DNA of 64,000 bases, from the NCBI RefSeq assembly GCF_003316845.1, contig NZ_QMIK01000004.1, positions 186,001-250,000 of the forward strand, read 5' to 3'. Under the pieces are notes generated by a model. That model was given only the letters and a program-made list of their open reading frames with translations. It had not been told where the DNA came from and did not search any database. Shown one piece after another: positions 26,582 through 36,049 of the stretch. Position 1 is the first letter of the stretch. Each line of letters starts with the position of its first letter. The DNA comes from Cognataquiflexum aquatile (GTDB lineage Bacteria > Bacteroidota > Bacteroidia > Cytophagales > Cyclobacteriaceae). A program made the position numbers and the translations under genes.

Positions 26582-27199
26582 ATGAAAATAGCCATCATAG
26601 GAACAGGAAACGTAGGCGGCGCTTTAGCTACCAAATGGGCGGATTTTGGACACCAAATTCTTTTGGGAGTCAAGGATATTGAAAACTTCAAAGGAATGGA
26701 TTTACTTTCCAATCCCAATACTTCCGTGCATCCGGTCAAAGAGGCAGTGGCTGCTTCCGAGGTGATATTTATTGCAGTTCCAGCTACAGCAGCTGTTGAA
26801 GTTGCCCAATCCTTAGGAGATACGGAAGGAAAGGTGATCATTGACTCCATGAATATTGTGATGGGAAGGGGGCCTCAGGGATTTAGCAATACTGCCGATG
26901 CTATCCTCGCAAATACTGCTACCAACGATGTCGTGAAATGCTTCAATACCACGGGATTCAACAACATGGTCAATCCCCGATATGGTGACAAGACTTTGGA
27001 TTTGTTTACTGCAGGTGACAGCAAAAAAGGAAAAACAATTGCGATCCAATTGGGTAAAGATGCAGGATTTGCGGAATGCTATGATATCGGAGGCAATGAT
27101 AAATTTGGGCTGATGGAGCAGTTTGCCTTTTTTTGGATCAATCTCGCGATGATGCAGGGACAGGGAAGGGATATCGGATTCAAGCTTTTGAAAAGGTAA
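26582..27199 (+). CDS. NAD(P)-binding F420/NADP oxidoreductase-like protein
   Basis: A 205-residue Rossmann-fold enzyme with IAIIGTGNVGGALATKW at its start, VIFIAVPATAA and the later CFNTTGFNNM block, as in NADPH-dependent F420 reductase-like and 'dinucleotide-binding' proteins. F420 itself is not expected in this group of organisms, so the real cofactor partner is probably another electron carrier or ketoacid-like substrate. The start at 26582 places the glycine loop at the N-terminus; an ATG at 26555 would add nine residues. Probably controlled by the divergent HxlR gene. Confidence 0.88.
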   Translation: MKIAIIGTGNVGGALATKWADFGHQILLGVKDIENFKGMDLLSNPNTSVHPVKEAVAASEVIFIAVPATAAVEVAQSLGDTEGKVIIDSMNIVMGRGPQGFSNTADAILANTATNDVVKCFNTTGFNNMVNPRYGDKTLDLFTAGDSKKGKTIAIQLGKDAGFAECYDIGGNDKFGLMEQFAFFWINLAMMQGQGRDIGFKLLKR

Positions 27200-27222
27200 A
27201 CGCCATTTCCCTAGAGACGGAT

Positions 27223-28488
27223 TCAGATTTGAAAATTGGAATACATGTCCATCACGGCATGGAGACAATTTCTACTGAATGCCTCAAGTTGAGTGGAATT
27301 GGCGCTGGATTGGAGGAGGTTTTTTTCTTCTTTCAAAAAGCTTTCCTCTAATTTTTTTGTTTCCGCGATGAAACTTGTTTTCCGAAATTGATAATCCTCA
27401 CAAATCCACCGATGGATTTTTTCAGCTTTCCACCACAACGAGTTGTCCGGATTTGCTCCGGGTTGGAGGAAATTTCCCAATGTTTTTGTCCCCATAAAAA
27501 AAGGAATGTAAACCGACAAACAGGGCATGGAGGTTCCTGTCATCCAAACCGTGGACGGAAGGGCTGTACGGATTTCTGCCACCATACTGCCTGTGGTAGT
27601 ACTTGGATTAGTCATTCCTGTGGCATGCATGCAGAGGGAAGAAGTGTTGCAATTTTTTGGACTGAATTGAGGATCGGGAAGGTTGTGTGTTCGGAGGATT
27701 TGCATGGCTTTCTCTGCTGTAAAGTCCCCTTTGCTTGCAGAAAGTAGGTTGCTGCTGCAGGCTTGGCGGGTTTTTGATCTCCCCACTTTGGTATAAAGGA
27801 AATCAGAGAAATACTCCCTAAAGGAAAAAGGAGTGGTTTTTGGTTTGAGAGAAAATGGGAAAGTCCGTTTTTCCTCTGCCAAATGTATACTTTCAAAATC
27901 CGACCCTATGCCAAGACCATTGGAAATGCTTGCGAAACTTTCCACTTTCCTGCTTGCCCATGATTTACCCGCTGTCTCTAAGATGTAGGCCTCTTTTGGA
28001 TCAGCGATGATGTAGCTGTTGTGGTAGAAAAAATCCTTGTTTTTGTAACCGCCACAGGCATTTTGACCATAGAGGGACAAAAGGTTAGTGATACAGTTTA
28101 GCGCCTCCTCTGCAGTTTCGCTCCGTTCCAATGCCAACCTCAGCATATCCATTCCGGTCAATCCTGTGTTTTGTTTTTGGATTTTGACGTTGGTAAATAC
28201 GGCTTCATTACCGATCACAACTCCAAATTCATTTATACCCATTTCTGCTCCCCACATTTGAAATGGCTTGGAAAGCAGCACTTCATAGTTTCCCTTGACT
28301 TGTGGAATGTCAATATATGTGCACTTTAACGTTTGATTCTGTTCGGACCCTTTTGTGTTTTCTCTTTGGGAAATCCTTGGAAAATGTTGTAATGCCTGCG
28401 CTTCATCCGGTTCGCGGTCTGAATTTTTTGCAAAGATCAGGTTTTTGTTTTTGGTAAAGTGGGGAAGGGCAACCAGGGTATCGCACAT
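27223..28488 (-). CDS. Secernin/C69-family peptidase
   Basis: A 421-residue N-terminal-nucleophile hydrolase. It starts MCDTLVALP, so Cys2 becomes the nucleophile after removal of Met; NLIFAKNSDREPDEAQAL follows, as in secernins and C69 dipeptidases. There is no signal peptide. It is the last of three genes on this strand (amine oxidase, nitrilase, this gene) with gaps of -4 and 30 bases, hinting at degradation of amide- or amine-containing compounds. Its 3' end lies 23 bases from the convergent oxidoreductase. Confidence 0.88.
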   Translation of the reverse strand: MCDTLVALPHFTKNKNLIFAKNSDREPDEAQALQHFPRISQRENTKGSEQNQTLKCTYIDIPQVKGNYEVLLSKPFQMWGAEMGINEFGVVIGNEAVFTNVKIQKQNTGLTGMDMLRLALERSETAEEALNCITNLLSLYGQNACGGYKNKDFFYHNSYIIADPKEAYILETAGKSWASRKVESFASISNGLGIGSDFESIHLAEEKRTFPFSLKPKTTPFSFREYFSDFLYTKVGRSKTRQACSSNLLSASKGDFTAEKAMQILRTHNLPDPQFSPKNCNTSSLCMHATGMTNPSTTTGSMVAEIRTALPSTVWMTGTSMPCLSVYIPFFMGTKTLGNFLQPGANPDNSLWWKAEKIHRWICEDYQFRKTSFIAETKKLEESFLKEEKNLLQSSANSTQLEAFSRNCLHAVMDMYSNFQI

Positions 28489-28518
28489 AGTTAGGGATTA
28501 ATTTAAGATATGATAAGG

Positions 28519-29649
28519 TCAAAAATCCATGTTCCAGATTCCTCCTTTTTCAGCTTTTTTGGTTTCCAATAATTTTCCGTCTCTGATGAAAAACGGTTGG
28601 CCATCTGTACCCAAATCCCACAATTGACCTCGTAAAAATACATTTGCGCCTGTTTTGGCACCCGAGCTCCCGATTCTCCCCGGAAGTGCATATTTCATCC
28701 ATGCTTCCTTTTCTGTCAGTTTCCCGATGTCATTGGGGTCTACATCACTAGGCATGGGAGCTCCATTGTAGCCTGCCCATGGGACATCCATTGCGCCGTC
28801 CACCGCACAATAGGAGTTGACCAAAACTAGGTCCACACCCTCTATCGCTTGATAGGATTCCGGATACCATGAGTCTGCACAGACCAAAACCCCGACACTT
28901 CCAAAAGGCAATTCAAATTTGGGGATTTGTTGACTTGGGCTTTGGGTTACAAAAGGCTTTTCTGAATCTATGGTAAATGCCTTTCGGATACTTTGGGGGT
29001 GGATATTGCCATTTGGGTCAAACAAAAAAGAGGTGTTGTAGATTCCTTGTGCTGCGTCGACTGTCAAGATGCCATCTATGACTTCCGGTCCTGGTAGCAA
29101 AATAGAACCCGCCGAGATATACACTTGGTATTGAGATGAAAGTCGGCTGAAAACCTCTGCATAAGTCTTGGCCATTTTTTCTGATTTCATTCTGAAAAGG
29201 GTGGCGGCAAGTTTGTCGGATTCTTTGTCTGATTTTGAAAAATAGCTGATAAAATCGAATGGATGGCTCAAAATCAGTTGGGCCATGGCCAAGGTGAGGT
29301 TTCCCGAATTGGCCACGGATTTCTTTTCATCCAGGATTACGAGCCAAGTTCCTAGATATTCCGGCAGCAAGACGATTGTATTTTCTTTGAAAAACCCACT
29401 TTCCTTGGCATTATGGAAATAGGATTCCAGTTTGGCTTGAAACTGTTGCTGAGTCAGATAATCTGTTTCCAGCATGTAGGGTTGGATTCCAACCACATTT
29501 CCCCGAATACTGTCAGAAGGTATGGGGGAAATATTTTCAGTAACGCTGATTTCAGGTGCAATGGCCGGCAGCTCAGGATGGAACCCGGTGTTTGCCCAAA
29601 TGGCCCAAATCAGGACAAATACAGATATAACGAGCAATATTTTTTTCAT
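28519..29649 (-). CDS. Nitrilase-family carbon-nitrogen hydrolase, membrane-anchored or exported
   Basis: A 376-residue protein with an N-terminal hydrophobic signal or anchor (MKKILLVISVFVLIWAIW). The catalytic triad region is visible: Glu in VLLPEYLG, a lysine in SIRKAF, and Cys in VLVCADSWYPES. The ATG at 29649 overlaps the amine oxidase stop as ATGA, which also gives a proper signal. An exported nitrilase-family amidase is less common than the cytoplasmic type. Substrate unknown, presumably an amide made or used together with the amine oxidase. Confidence 0.87.
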   Translation of the reverse strand: MKKILLVISVFVLIWAIWANTGFHPELPAIAPEISVTENISPIPSDSIRGNVVGIQPYMLETDYLTQQQFQAKLESYFHNAKESGFFKENTIVLLPEYLGTWLVILDEKKSVANSGNLTLAMAQLILSHPFDFISYFSKSDKESDKLAATLFRMKSEKMAKTYAEVFSRLSSQYQVYISAGSILLPGPEVIDGILTVDAAQGIYNTSFLFDPNGNIHPQSIRKAFTIDSEKPFVTQSPSQQIPKFELPFGSVGVLVCADSWYPESYQAIEGVDLVLVNSYCAVDGAMDVPWAGYNGAPMPSDVDPNDIGKLTEKEAWMKYALPGRIGSSGAKTGANVFLRGQLWDLGTDGQPFFIRDGKLLETKKAEKGGIWNMDF

Positions 29650-30992
29650 GATAGATTTCCGATTGTCATATGTGCGGCTTTTTCTCCTGCTCGTACAGCC
29701 CCTTCTATATAGCCAAACCAGACATCTGATGCCTCCGTCCCTGCCCAAAATATTCTGCCTTCAGGTTTGGAGTAGGCATCTTGGAATTCGGTCCAACCAC
29801 CGACGGGATAAAGTCCCGCATAACAGCCACGGCTCCAGGTTTCATCCGTCATGGTAAAATCATGGTAAGCGGTAGGGTTTTTGGCTTCGTCCCCAAAATA
29901 GTCCACCAACTTCTTCAGCATGGTCTGTTTTCGTTGTTCAAGTGATTTTTTGAAAAAATTCTCTGCTCTGTCAGCAATCGTGAAACCAAGGATTACTCCG
30001 TATTCGCCGTTTTTGGGAGAAGAATCAAAAAAAGTCTGAAATGGAGAATGCTCATCGGCCAAAGCTTGTCCACTGAAGTTTTTATCCCGCCAAAACGGCT
30101 TCTCATAGACCATGAAACATTTACCTACTTTACCCATGCTTATCCGATTGATTATCTGAGACTTTTGAGAACCTAACTCAGGTGAAAATTTGATCTCGGC
30201 AGCAAGTGGTGGTGGAATAGCAATGATTACATTTTTTGCTTCAAATTCAAAACCATCGCCCGAAACCTTCACACTTTTTTGATCTTGTATAATGGACCGA
30301 ACAGGGTGATTATAACGGATCTTCGAGAGGAATTCAGCCGCTATTTTGTCGACAAGCGTCTGCATGCCTCCAACGATCCGATGTTGCTGAGCACCATCTT
30401 TGATACTGATAAGGCTATTTAAATTATGGCCTGACTTGATATAAAACAATGCATGAAGTAAAGAAATGGTGTTGAGCTCGCAGGCAAAAACAGTCTCCAG
30501 ACCGTAGGTGATTACTTTATGGCTTGCCTTGGTGAAGCTGTTGTTTTTTATAAAATCTGAAAGTAGGATTTTGTCGTAAGCTTCCGATTTGGGATGCGAC
30601 CAAGGTTTGGAAGCAGGGATTCCTTTGGCCATCCTTTCCATTTTACGCAATAACCAATCGAGGTTGAGCAGAGAGATGATGTCGATTTTTGGGATCAAAC
30701 CTCTGTACTTTTTTACCTTTTGATCAAAGTCAAGGATATTGTAGCCTTCGTTGTAAGTCTCATAATAGTCCACTCCGTATTCTTTGCAGAGTGCATACAT
30801 CCTGTCTTGGGTAGGGCCAATCCATTGTCCGCCAAAATCCAGGTATTGTCCATTCTCAAATCTTTTGGTGTAAACCCTTCCTCCTAGACGTTCCCTTGCC
30901 TCAAGTACGATAAAGGATTTGTTCGTTTTGTGAAGGATGCGTGCGGCGGCAATCCCGGAGAACCCTCCGCCAATGATGATGGTGTCAAGCAT
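29646..30992 (-). CDS. Flavin-containing amine oxidase
   Basis: A 448-residue FAD enzyme. The N-terminal dinucleotide fold is IIIGGGFSGIAAARILHK, followed by LEARERLGGRVYTKRF (GG-motif), and the C-terminal FAD contact is GRIFWAGTEASDVWFGYIEGAVRAGEKAA. It is similar to monoamine and polyamine oxidases that yield an aldehyde, ammonia and hydrogen peroxide. No leader peptide is present. It starts the operon with the nitrilase and secernin-type genes. Confidence 0.92.
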   Translation of the reverse strand: MLDTIIIGGGFSGIAAARILHKTNKSFIVLEARERLGGRVYTKRFENGQYLDFGGQWIGPTQDRMYALCKEYGVDYYETYNEGYNILDFDQKVKKYRGLIPKIDIISLLNLDWLLRKMERMAKGIPASKPWSHPKSEAYDKILLSDFIKNNSFTKASHKVITYGLETVFACELNTISLLHALFYIKSGHNLNSLISIKDGAQQHRIVGGMQTLVDKIAAEFLSKIRYNHPVRSIIQDQKSVKVSGDGFEFEAKNVIIAIPPPLAAEIKFSPELGSQKSQIINRISMGKVGKCFMVYEKPFWRDKNFSGQALADEHSPFQTFFDSSPKNGEYGVILGFTIADRAENFFKKSLEQRKQTMLKKLVDYFGDEAKNPTAYHDFTMTDETWSRGCYAGLYPVGGWTEFQDAYSKPEGRIFWAGTEASDVWFGYIEGAVRAGEKAAHMTIGNLS

Positions 30993-31317
30993 AGGGATAT
31001 TTTGGGCAAAGTGAATGAGTCATTTTTTCAGTCGAAAAGAAATGACTTCTCAGACCTTCAAGATAGCAATTTATCAATATTCCAATTCAAACCTTTCTCC
31101 TTTTTTGAGGTTTAAATAAGCTCGTTTTTTTCAAGCTCAAAAAGATACTCAACAGGCAGAAAGGGTTATTTGGGAAAATCATTCCTTTTAAATTCAAATC
31201 GGAATAACTACCAAAAACAGCCTCATTGTCACTTTTTCAAATAAGAAAAAGCTCCTCATGAGACTGTGAAGGGTTGGGATTGTGCGCTCCTGTGGTGCAG
31301 ATGAATTTTGAGATGCT
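30993..31317. other. 325-base gap without a gene
   Basis: AT-rich sequence between the amine oxidase start and the DUF2306 gene's stop, both on the minus strand. It must hold the amine oxidase promoter, but I see no convincing TTG/TAnnTTTG pair, no strong hairpin and no repeat. Confidence 0.5.
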
Positions 31318-31965
31318 TTATGTCAATTTGGAGGTTTTCAATATTTGAGAATTGACTTCTCTGTTTTTATTTATCCAATAGGCTATTGCCAAATTTGGAA
31401 TCCAAGCTGCCCAAGCTATTATTTGATAAGATGAAATGTAATCCAGACCCAGCACATAGGCTGTTGGTGTAGCCAATCTTAGGGTAACTGCCGAAAGGCA
31501 AACGGCATAGCTATACGTCATGAAGTTTTGATGTGATAGGATTTGTCCTTTTTTGATGTGAAAAAATCCTTGGATTGATGTATAAAAATAGATACAAGCT
31601 ACTGTAATAAATCCCGCAGCTGCAACCCACCCACCTGTGGCGAAAAACCCGACATATATTCCGGATAGGGAGCAGAATAATGCTGAAATAAGATAGATTT
31701 TACCAATGGTCCGATGCAGATTCGTCCATTTTTTCTGCATGGTTTGATTAAATTGAACCCAACCAATCAATATGGTGATGCCGCCTGAAATGATGTGCAT
31801 GTAAAGAAAAAAGTACCATGTTTTACTGTTTAAAAGAGCTTGACTTTTCAGTTCTAAATAGCCAGTATTTACTCCGTTTAGCAAATAGTCAACAGGTATA
31901 TATCCTATCAAAATTGCTAAAATGACAACGATAACCCACATTGATTTTAAGAAATAGCGTTTCAT
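31318..31965 (-). CDS. DUF2306 membrane protein
   Basis: A 215-residue protein with about six hydrophobic helices, including WYFFLYMHIISGGITILIGWVQF followed by KWTNLHRTIGKIYLISALFCSLSG. The conserved histidines of the DUF2306 family, probably ligands for heme or metal, appear in MHIISGG, LHRTIGK and LSHQNFM. Function is unknown. The ATG at 31965 (MKRYFLKS) is preferred. It follows the AraC regulator on the same strand after 234 bases. Confidence 0.85.
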   Translation of the reverse strand: MKRYFLKSMWVIVVILAILIGYIPVDYLLNGVNTGYLELKSQALLNSKTWYFFLYMHIISGGITILIGWVQFNQTMQKKWTNLHRTIGKIYLISALFCSLSGIYVGFFATGGWVAAAGFITVACIYFYTSIQGFFHIKKGQILSHQNFMTYSYAVCLSAVTLRLATPTAYVLGLDYISSYQIIAWAAWIPNLAIAYWINKNREVNSQILKTSKLT

Positions 31966-32199
31966 AATTGATTGATTTTTTTTGCTTAATGCCCGAAATT
32001 CAGTCAATCAAAAACCAAAAGCGTCTTTGCTTGTAAGGTGGGAAGAAGTTTTCTTATGATTTTGCGGTATTTGCTTTTGAAAACAGCCTTTCAAAGGGGA
32101 TGTGTAGGCCAATTGATTTACAAATTCAAAGACAGTCGAAAAAATGAAAATCAGGATTTGTTTCATTGTTTTTTAGCACCTTCCGATAAAAACCTTGGC

Positions 32200-33318
32200 T
32201 TACATTTTTTCTGTTAGGCTTTTTACATATTCCGACGGAGATGAACCGGTTGCTTTTTTGAAAATGCGGTTAAATGCTGATTTGGAGTTAAAGCCACATT
32301 CATAAGCCAATCCTAAAAGTGTAAATTTTTGATTCTCGGGTAGTGAAACCAAGCGTTTGAACTCCTCGATTCGAAGCCTGTTGATATAATCGTAGAAGTT
32401 AACCCCCTCGATTTCGTTAATCACCTGTGACAGCGAATTGGAATGAATATTTAACCGGGTGGCCAAATCATTGAGATTCAATTCGGGTTGGGTAAACACC
32501 CGCTCAGTTTCCATCAAGCAAGTTAACTTTTGATGGATTGCCTTGACCATTTCTTCATTCAAGCCCGATTTGGCATATTTTTTCCTTTCTGAATTTATAT
32601 CTTCTTCTTCCTTGGCAATTGACTCAAGGGATTCATTTTTGGTGTTTTGATTTGAAAAAATACCCACTTGATTGATGCCATAATAGCCAATAAGTATTGT
32701 AAAAACCGTAGCAGCCGAAAATATGAGGGTATCATTACCGATAAATATGATAAAAAACCACATAATTCCCATTCCATAAAACAACAACCTCAGCCAGTTC
32801 AGACTGATTTTTTCCTGATAAGAAAACTGATTTAGGATCCGTTTTTTATGCTTGGAAAGCAAACGGTGGGTAATGAAAACATAAAAAAAACCCGAAGAAA
32901 TCAATAAAATTGAATGTATAACTGACTGCCAATCGTTGGTGTTTCTTCCTCCATTTTTAAGTATTTCAAAAATTTCTTTTGTTGGCAAAAGCATAAATGG
33001 AATATGGATAACCAATATAAAAGCCGGAAGAATAAAATGAAATAACCATGCTTTTGATTTCAGTTTTTCAGGATTGGTTAATGCCTGCGTATATAGAAAC
33101 AGCATTGGGCCATGAAAAAACGGATAAGGTAAATTCAGCCACAAAAATTGAGGGTAGTCATAGACCAATCCTGAAGCGTAGCTGTAATAGCCCAAAAGGT
33201 GGGTACCGATGACAACCATCCAAATCCCCAAAACAGTATCAGCGAGATTTCTCCCTTTTTTGGTAAAGATGAGTAGCGCCAAAAAAAACGCTACAAAAAT
33301 GCCTATAATATAAATCAT
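32200..33318 (-). CDS. AraC-family regulator with N-terminal membrane domain
   Basis: A 372-residue protein. About seven hydrophobic helices fill residues 1-230 (first MIYIIGIFVAFFLALLIF). The C-terminal AraC domain has two helix-turn-helix units: LNLNDLATRLNIHSNSLSQVINE and FTLLGLAYECGFNSKSAFNRIFKKATGSSPSEY. Such membrane-bound AraC proteins are frequent in Bacteroidota and presumably sense envelope signals. The DUF2306 gene downstream is a candidate target. Confidence 0.93.
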   Translation of the reverse strand: MIYIIGIFVAFFLALLIFTKKGRNLADTVLGIWMVVIGTHLLGYYSYASGLVYDYPQFLWLNLPYPFFHGPMLFLYTQALTNPEKLKSKAWLFHFILPAFILVIHIPFMLLPTKEIFEILKNGGRNTNDWQSVIHSILLISSGFFYVFITHRLLSKHKKRILNQFSYQEKISLNWLRLLFYGMGIMWFFIIFIGNDTLIFSAATVFTILIGYYGINQVGIFSNQNTKNESLESIAKEEEDINSERKKYAKSGLNEEMVKAIHQKLTCLMETERVFTQPELNLNDLATRLNIHSNSLSQVINEIEGVNFYDYINRLRIEEFKRLVSLPENQKFTLLGLAYECGFNSKSAFNRIFKKATGSSPSEYVKSLTEKM

Positions 33319-33617
33319 GGAATGAAGTTAATGAATCGTTCCAGCCTATGACAACTTACCGGGCTTTTACCCTCAAGCCAATCCTCACTAATTTCGCCAA
33401 ATACTTTACCCAAAGTAATTATCTTTTGAATTTGTCTTTTGTTGGATTTTCTTTTTCAAGTAATTTTTTTGCGCTAAAGATATGGTTGGAATATAGTATT
33501 GGAAAACCAAAATTGAAAAAATCAGAAAAGGCAAAGACTTCGTGTGAATCGGGAATATTCAAAATCCTGAACTTAACCCTGATCCACAAGAAGTCTTCGT
33601 GGAAAAAAACGTGGAAA
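33319..33617. other. 299-base gap between the AraC and TlpA genes
   Basis: AT-rich; it must carry the promoter of the AraC gene on the minus strand. No terminator-like hairpin or repeat was recognised. A plus-strand open frame crosses it but reads antisense into the TlpA gene and does not look like protein. Confidence 0.5.
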
Positions 33618-34196
33618 TTAATTTTTTCCTGTCAAGAAATCCCTGAATTCTTCCGTGTCGAAGTTGCTCATGCCTTCCTGGTAAAAAATGATTTCTCCTT
33701 TAGGATTCACTACCAAAGTGGTTGGGATAGACTCACTTTGGAGGGCATTGTTAAGACCATAGCTCGCATGGACGACAGGGAAAGTGAAACCTTTGTCATC
33801 AATGAATTTCTTGCTTTTTTCCATTTCCTTGTCAAGGGCTATCATCAAAAATTCCAGGTTTTCGGTGTCTTTGACTTTGGCATACATGTCTTCAATATGT
33901 GGCATTTCGGCCCTGCATGGAGGACACCATGTTGCCCAAAGGTTGATAAAAACGGTTTTGCCCCGGTAATCTTCCAAGTTGACGGGATTCCCGTCCATAT
34001 CGACAAACCTTCCGGCATAATCAAAAGTCTGGTTTTCTTTATCTACCAAAGTGATTTTTGGTTTTTTGATTCCTGTGGCCAAAAGCAGCGACTGCAGTCC
34101 TCCCATTATCGGTGTAATCAACCCTGTAAAATATAGGAATGCAAATACTGAAAGTATCAGTCCCCAACTTTTCAACTCCTTTTTCCAATCAATCAT
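33618..34196 (-). CDS. TlpA-family thioredoxin-like protein, copy 1
   Basis: A 192-residue membrane-anchored thiol-disulfide protein. After an N-terminal helix (LILSVFAFLYFTGLITP), the redox motif is W-CPPC in INLWATWCPPCRAEMPHI, with the cis-proline in SIPTTLVVNP. It acts in the periplasm, perhaps in cytochrome maturation or as a general reductase. It is clearly a paralogue of the gene at 35192-35782: both contain FDYAG, GKT.FIN.WA.WC and NFDT..FR.FL. Each copy is divergent from an outer-membrane barrel gene. The start at 34196 (MIDWKKELK) gives a normal anchor. Confidence 0.9.
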   Translation of the reverse strand: MIDWKKELKSWGLILSVFAFLYFTGLITPIMGGLQSLLLATGIKKPKITLVDKENQTFDYAGRFVDMDGNPVNLEDYRGKTVFINLWATWCPPCRAEMPHIEDMYAKVKDTENLEFLMIALDKEMEKSKKFIDDKGFTFPVVHASYGLNNALQSESIPTTLVVNPKGEIIFYQEGMSNFDTEEFRDFLTGKN

Positions 34197-34414
34197 CTCA
34201 ATTTTTTTTCTCGATTCAATACGCAAAATTAAAAGGATCGGCCATCTTTCTCTGTGATAATTCATACTGTTTTTCCATCCCGAATTTTGTAATCTTAGAT
34301 TCTTCTTCAAAAAACAGGAGGCCAATTGCTTATCGAGTTTTGATAAAAAGGTAAATTTATACTTACAGCAATTGCTGCTATTTGAACTTTTGAAAATCTT
34401 TATCCTGAGTGATT

Positions 34415-35032
34415 ATGAAAAAGAGCCTTTCACTTTACCTGATAATTCCCGCCTTGCTATTTGGAGGACATGCAGGGGCGCAGACTTTTGAAATTACACC
34501 CACCACGGGCTACACTTTCTCCTCTCAATTTGACATCACGGGAGGCACCGGAAAATTGGAAGGAGGGGTTAATTGGGGGCTTTCGGCAGGATACACTCCT
34601 AATGAATTTATGGAATTTGAAATCTCTTATAATTATTTTGGAACAGATGCCCGGGCGAGTTCTGTGTATCTGGTGGAGGACGAGGTCACCAAAGCCAACC
34701 TTCATTTTTTGATGGGAGGGGTAAACATGCTTTTTCCTGCAACAGAAAAAGTGACATTTTTTGGAGGTTTGAAAATCGGCGCGGCATCTTTGCTTTTCAA
34801 GGACAGCCCCAATGTAGACCGGACTAGGTTTTCTCTTGGGTTTCAGGCAGGAATGCGCTACTATGTTTCTGAAAGGATTGGGTTTAGACTTCAGGGTACC
34901 CTGTTGCTTCCTATTGTAAGTGAAGGGGGGAGTCTTTGGTGGAATCCAAATACGGGAACCAATGTAAGTGGATGGTCTCCGATCGTTCCTGTCAGTATGA
35001 ATGCCGGATTGATTATCAGGTTGCAACAATAA
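34415..35032 (+). CDS. Outer-membrane beta-barrel protein, copy 1
   Basis: A 205-residue protein with a signal peptide ending GGHAGAQ and alternating aromatic/polar strands typical of small eight-stranded barrels, ending in a strand that terminates RLQQ. It shares FEITP.TGYTF, NWG, FGG.K and GGSLWW with the paralogue at 36050-36667. It is divergent from TlpA copy 1. No known ligand. Confidence 0.85.
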   Translation: MKKSLSLYLIIPALLFGGHAGAQTFEITPTTGYTFSSQFDITGGTGKLEGGVNWGLSAGYTPNEFMEFEISYNYFGTDARASSVYLVEDEVTKANLHFLMGGVNMLFPATEKVTFFGGLKIGAASLLFKDSPNVDRTRFSLGFQAGMRYYVSERIGFRLQGTLLLPIVSEGGSLWWNPNTGTNVSGWSPIVPVSMNAGLIIRLQQ

Positions 35033-35191
35033 CCTCGGTTTTAATCTTTATTTTTTTCAATAAAGACAGGCTCCTTGCCTTTTTCCTTGGAATTAAAAAA
35101 TCAATTTATTTGATTGGATAGATACTGTAGAATATTAAATATTTATACCTGTTTAGCTCTTTTAACGATTGATAGGAATATTGAAGAGTTC

Positions 35192-35782
35192 TTAACGGGC
35201 CGTTTCAGAGCTTGATATCAAGAAATTTCTGAAGTGGTCAGTATCAAAATTATTTGTTCCATTGAGGTAATAGATGACTTTTCCCTCAGGACTTACCACC
35301 ACTGTTGTCGGGATAGCTTTGGTGTAGAGTGAGGAATTCAATCCCTCATCGGCATGGAAAACAGGAAAGGTATATCCTTTATCCCGGATAAAGGTTTTGC
35401 TTTTGCCAAAATCCTGATCGGTAGCAACCATCAAAAATTCGATGCCTGGATTGTCTTTTACTTTGTCATATAAGCTGTGGATGTAAGGCATTTCTATCCT
35501 GCATGGGCCACACCAAGAAGCCCAAATATTGATAAAAAGTGTTTTTCCTTTGAATTGGTCAAGGCTGACCCTGTTTCCTTCCATATCCAAAAAAGTACCC
35601 GCATAATCAAATTCAGTTTCTTTATCGGTTTGGGGTTCATTTTTAGGACCAATCAGGTTCATGCCTACAAGCTCTAACCTGACGCGTCTTTTGATGGATT
35701 TTCCTTTTTCGGTAAAATAAAAGAATGCAATTCCTAAAAACAGGACTCCAAGCAAGGAAAACAAAATTTTATTTCTAAGCAT
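35192..35782 (-). CDS. TlpA-family thioredoxin-like protein, copy 2
   Basis: A 196-residue paralogue of the protein at 33618-34196. It has an N-terminal anchor (ILFSLLGVLFLGIAFFYF) and a CGPC redox centre in INIWASWCGPCRIEMPYI, whereas copy 1 has CPPC, so the two may differ in redox potential. The cis-proline is in AIPTTVVVSP. It is divergent from barrel copy 2. Confidence 0.92.
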   Translation of the reverse strand: MLRNKILFSLLGVLFLGIAFFYFTEKGKSIKRRVRLELVGMNLIGPKNEPQTDKETEFDYAGTFLDMEGNRVSLDQFKGKTLFINIWASWCGPCRIEMPYIHSLYDKVKDNPGIEFLMVATDQDFGKSKTFIRDKGYTFPVFHADEGLNSSLYTKAIPTTVVVSPEGKVIYYLNGTNNFDTDHFRNFLISSSETAR

Positions 35783-36049
35783 GATTTTACTTTTGATTTG
35801 ACTGACGGTTAAGGAAATCCACTGTAAATATATAAAAGCAAACCTAAATATCTTTGGCCATTTGGAAATTGCCGATAGGTACCAATTATTTTTAAAAGGA
35901 TCAAAAATACGATTCTCAACCCTGCGCTTCCTTTAACCCCGTAATTGCCAAGATTTGATATTGAAACTAAATTTTCAATAGAAATTATTTTCAATTCAAA
36001 AAAATGCTAATATTTGATCATCAGATTAAATAAATACAAACCACAAATC

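Noticed and set aside
33348-34136. 262-codon plus-strand open frame over TlpA copy 1
   Set aside because: It is antisense to a gene with a clear WCPPC thioredoxin motif, and its product is phenylalanine-rich with no family likeness.
34457-35029. 190-codon minus-strand open frame over barrel copy 1
   Set aside because: The plus strand encodes a signal peptide and barrel strands that are conserved in the second copy; the antisense product is not conserved there.
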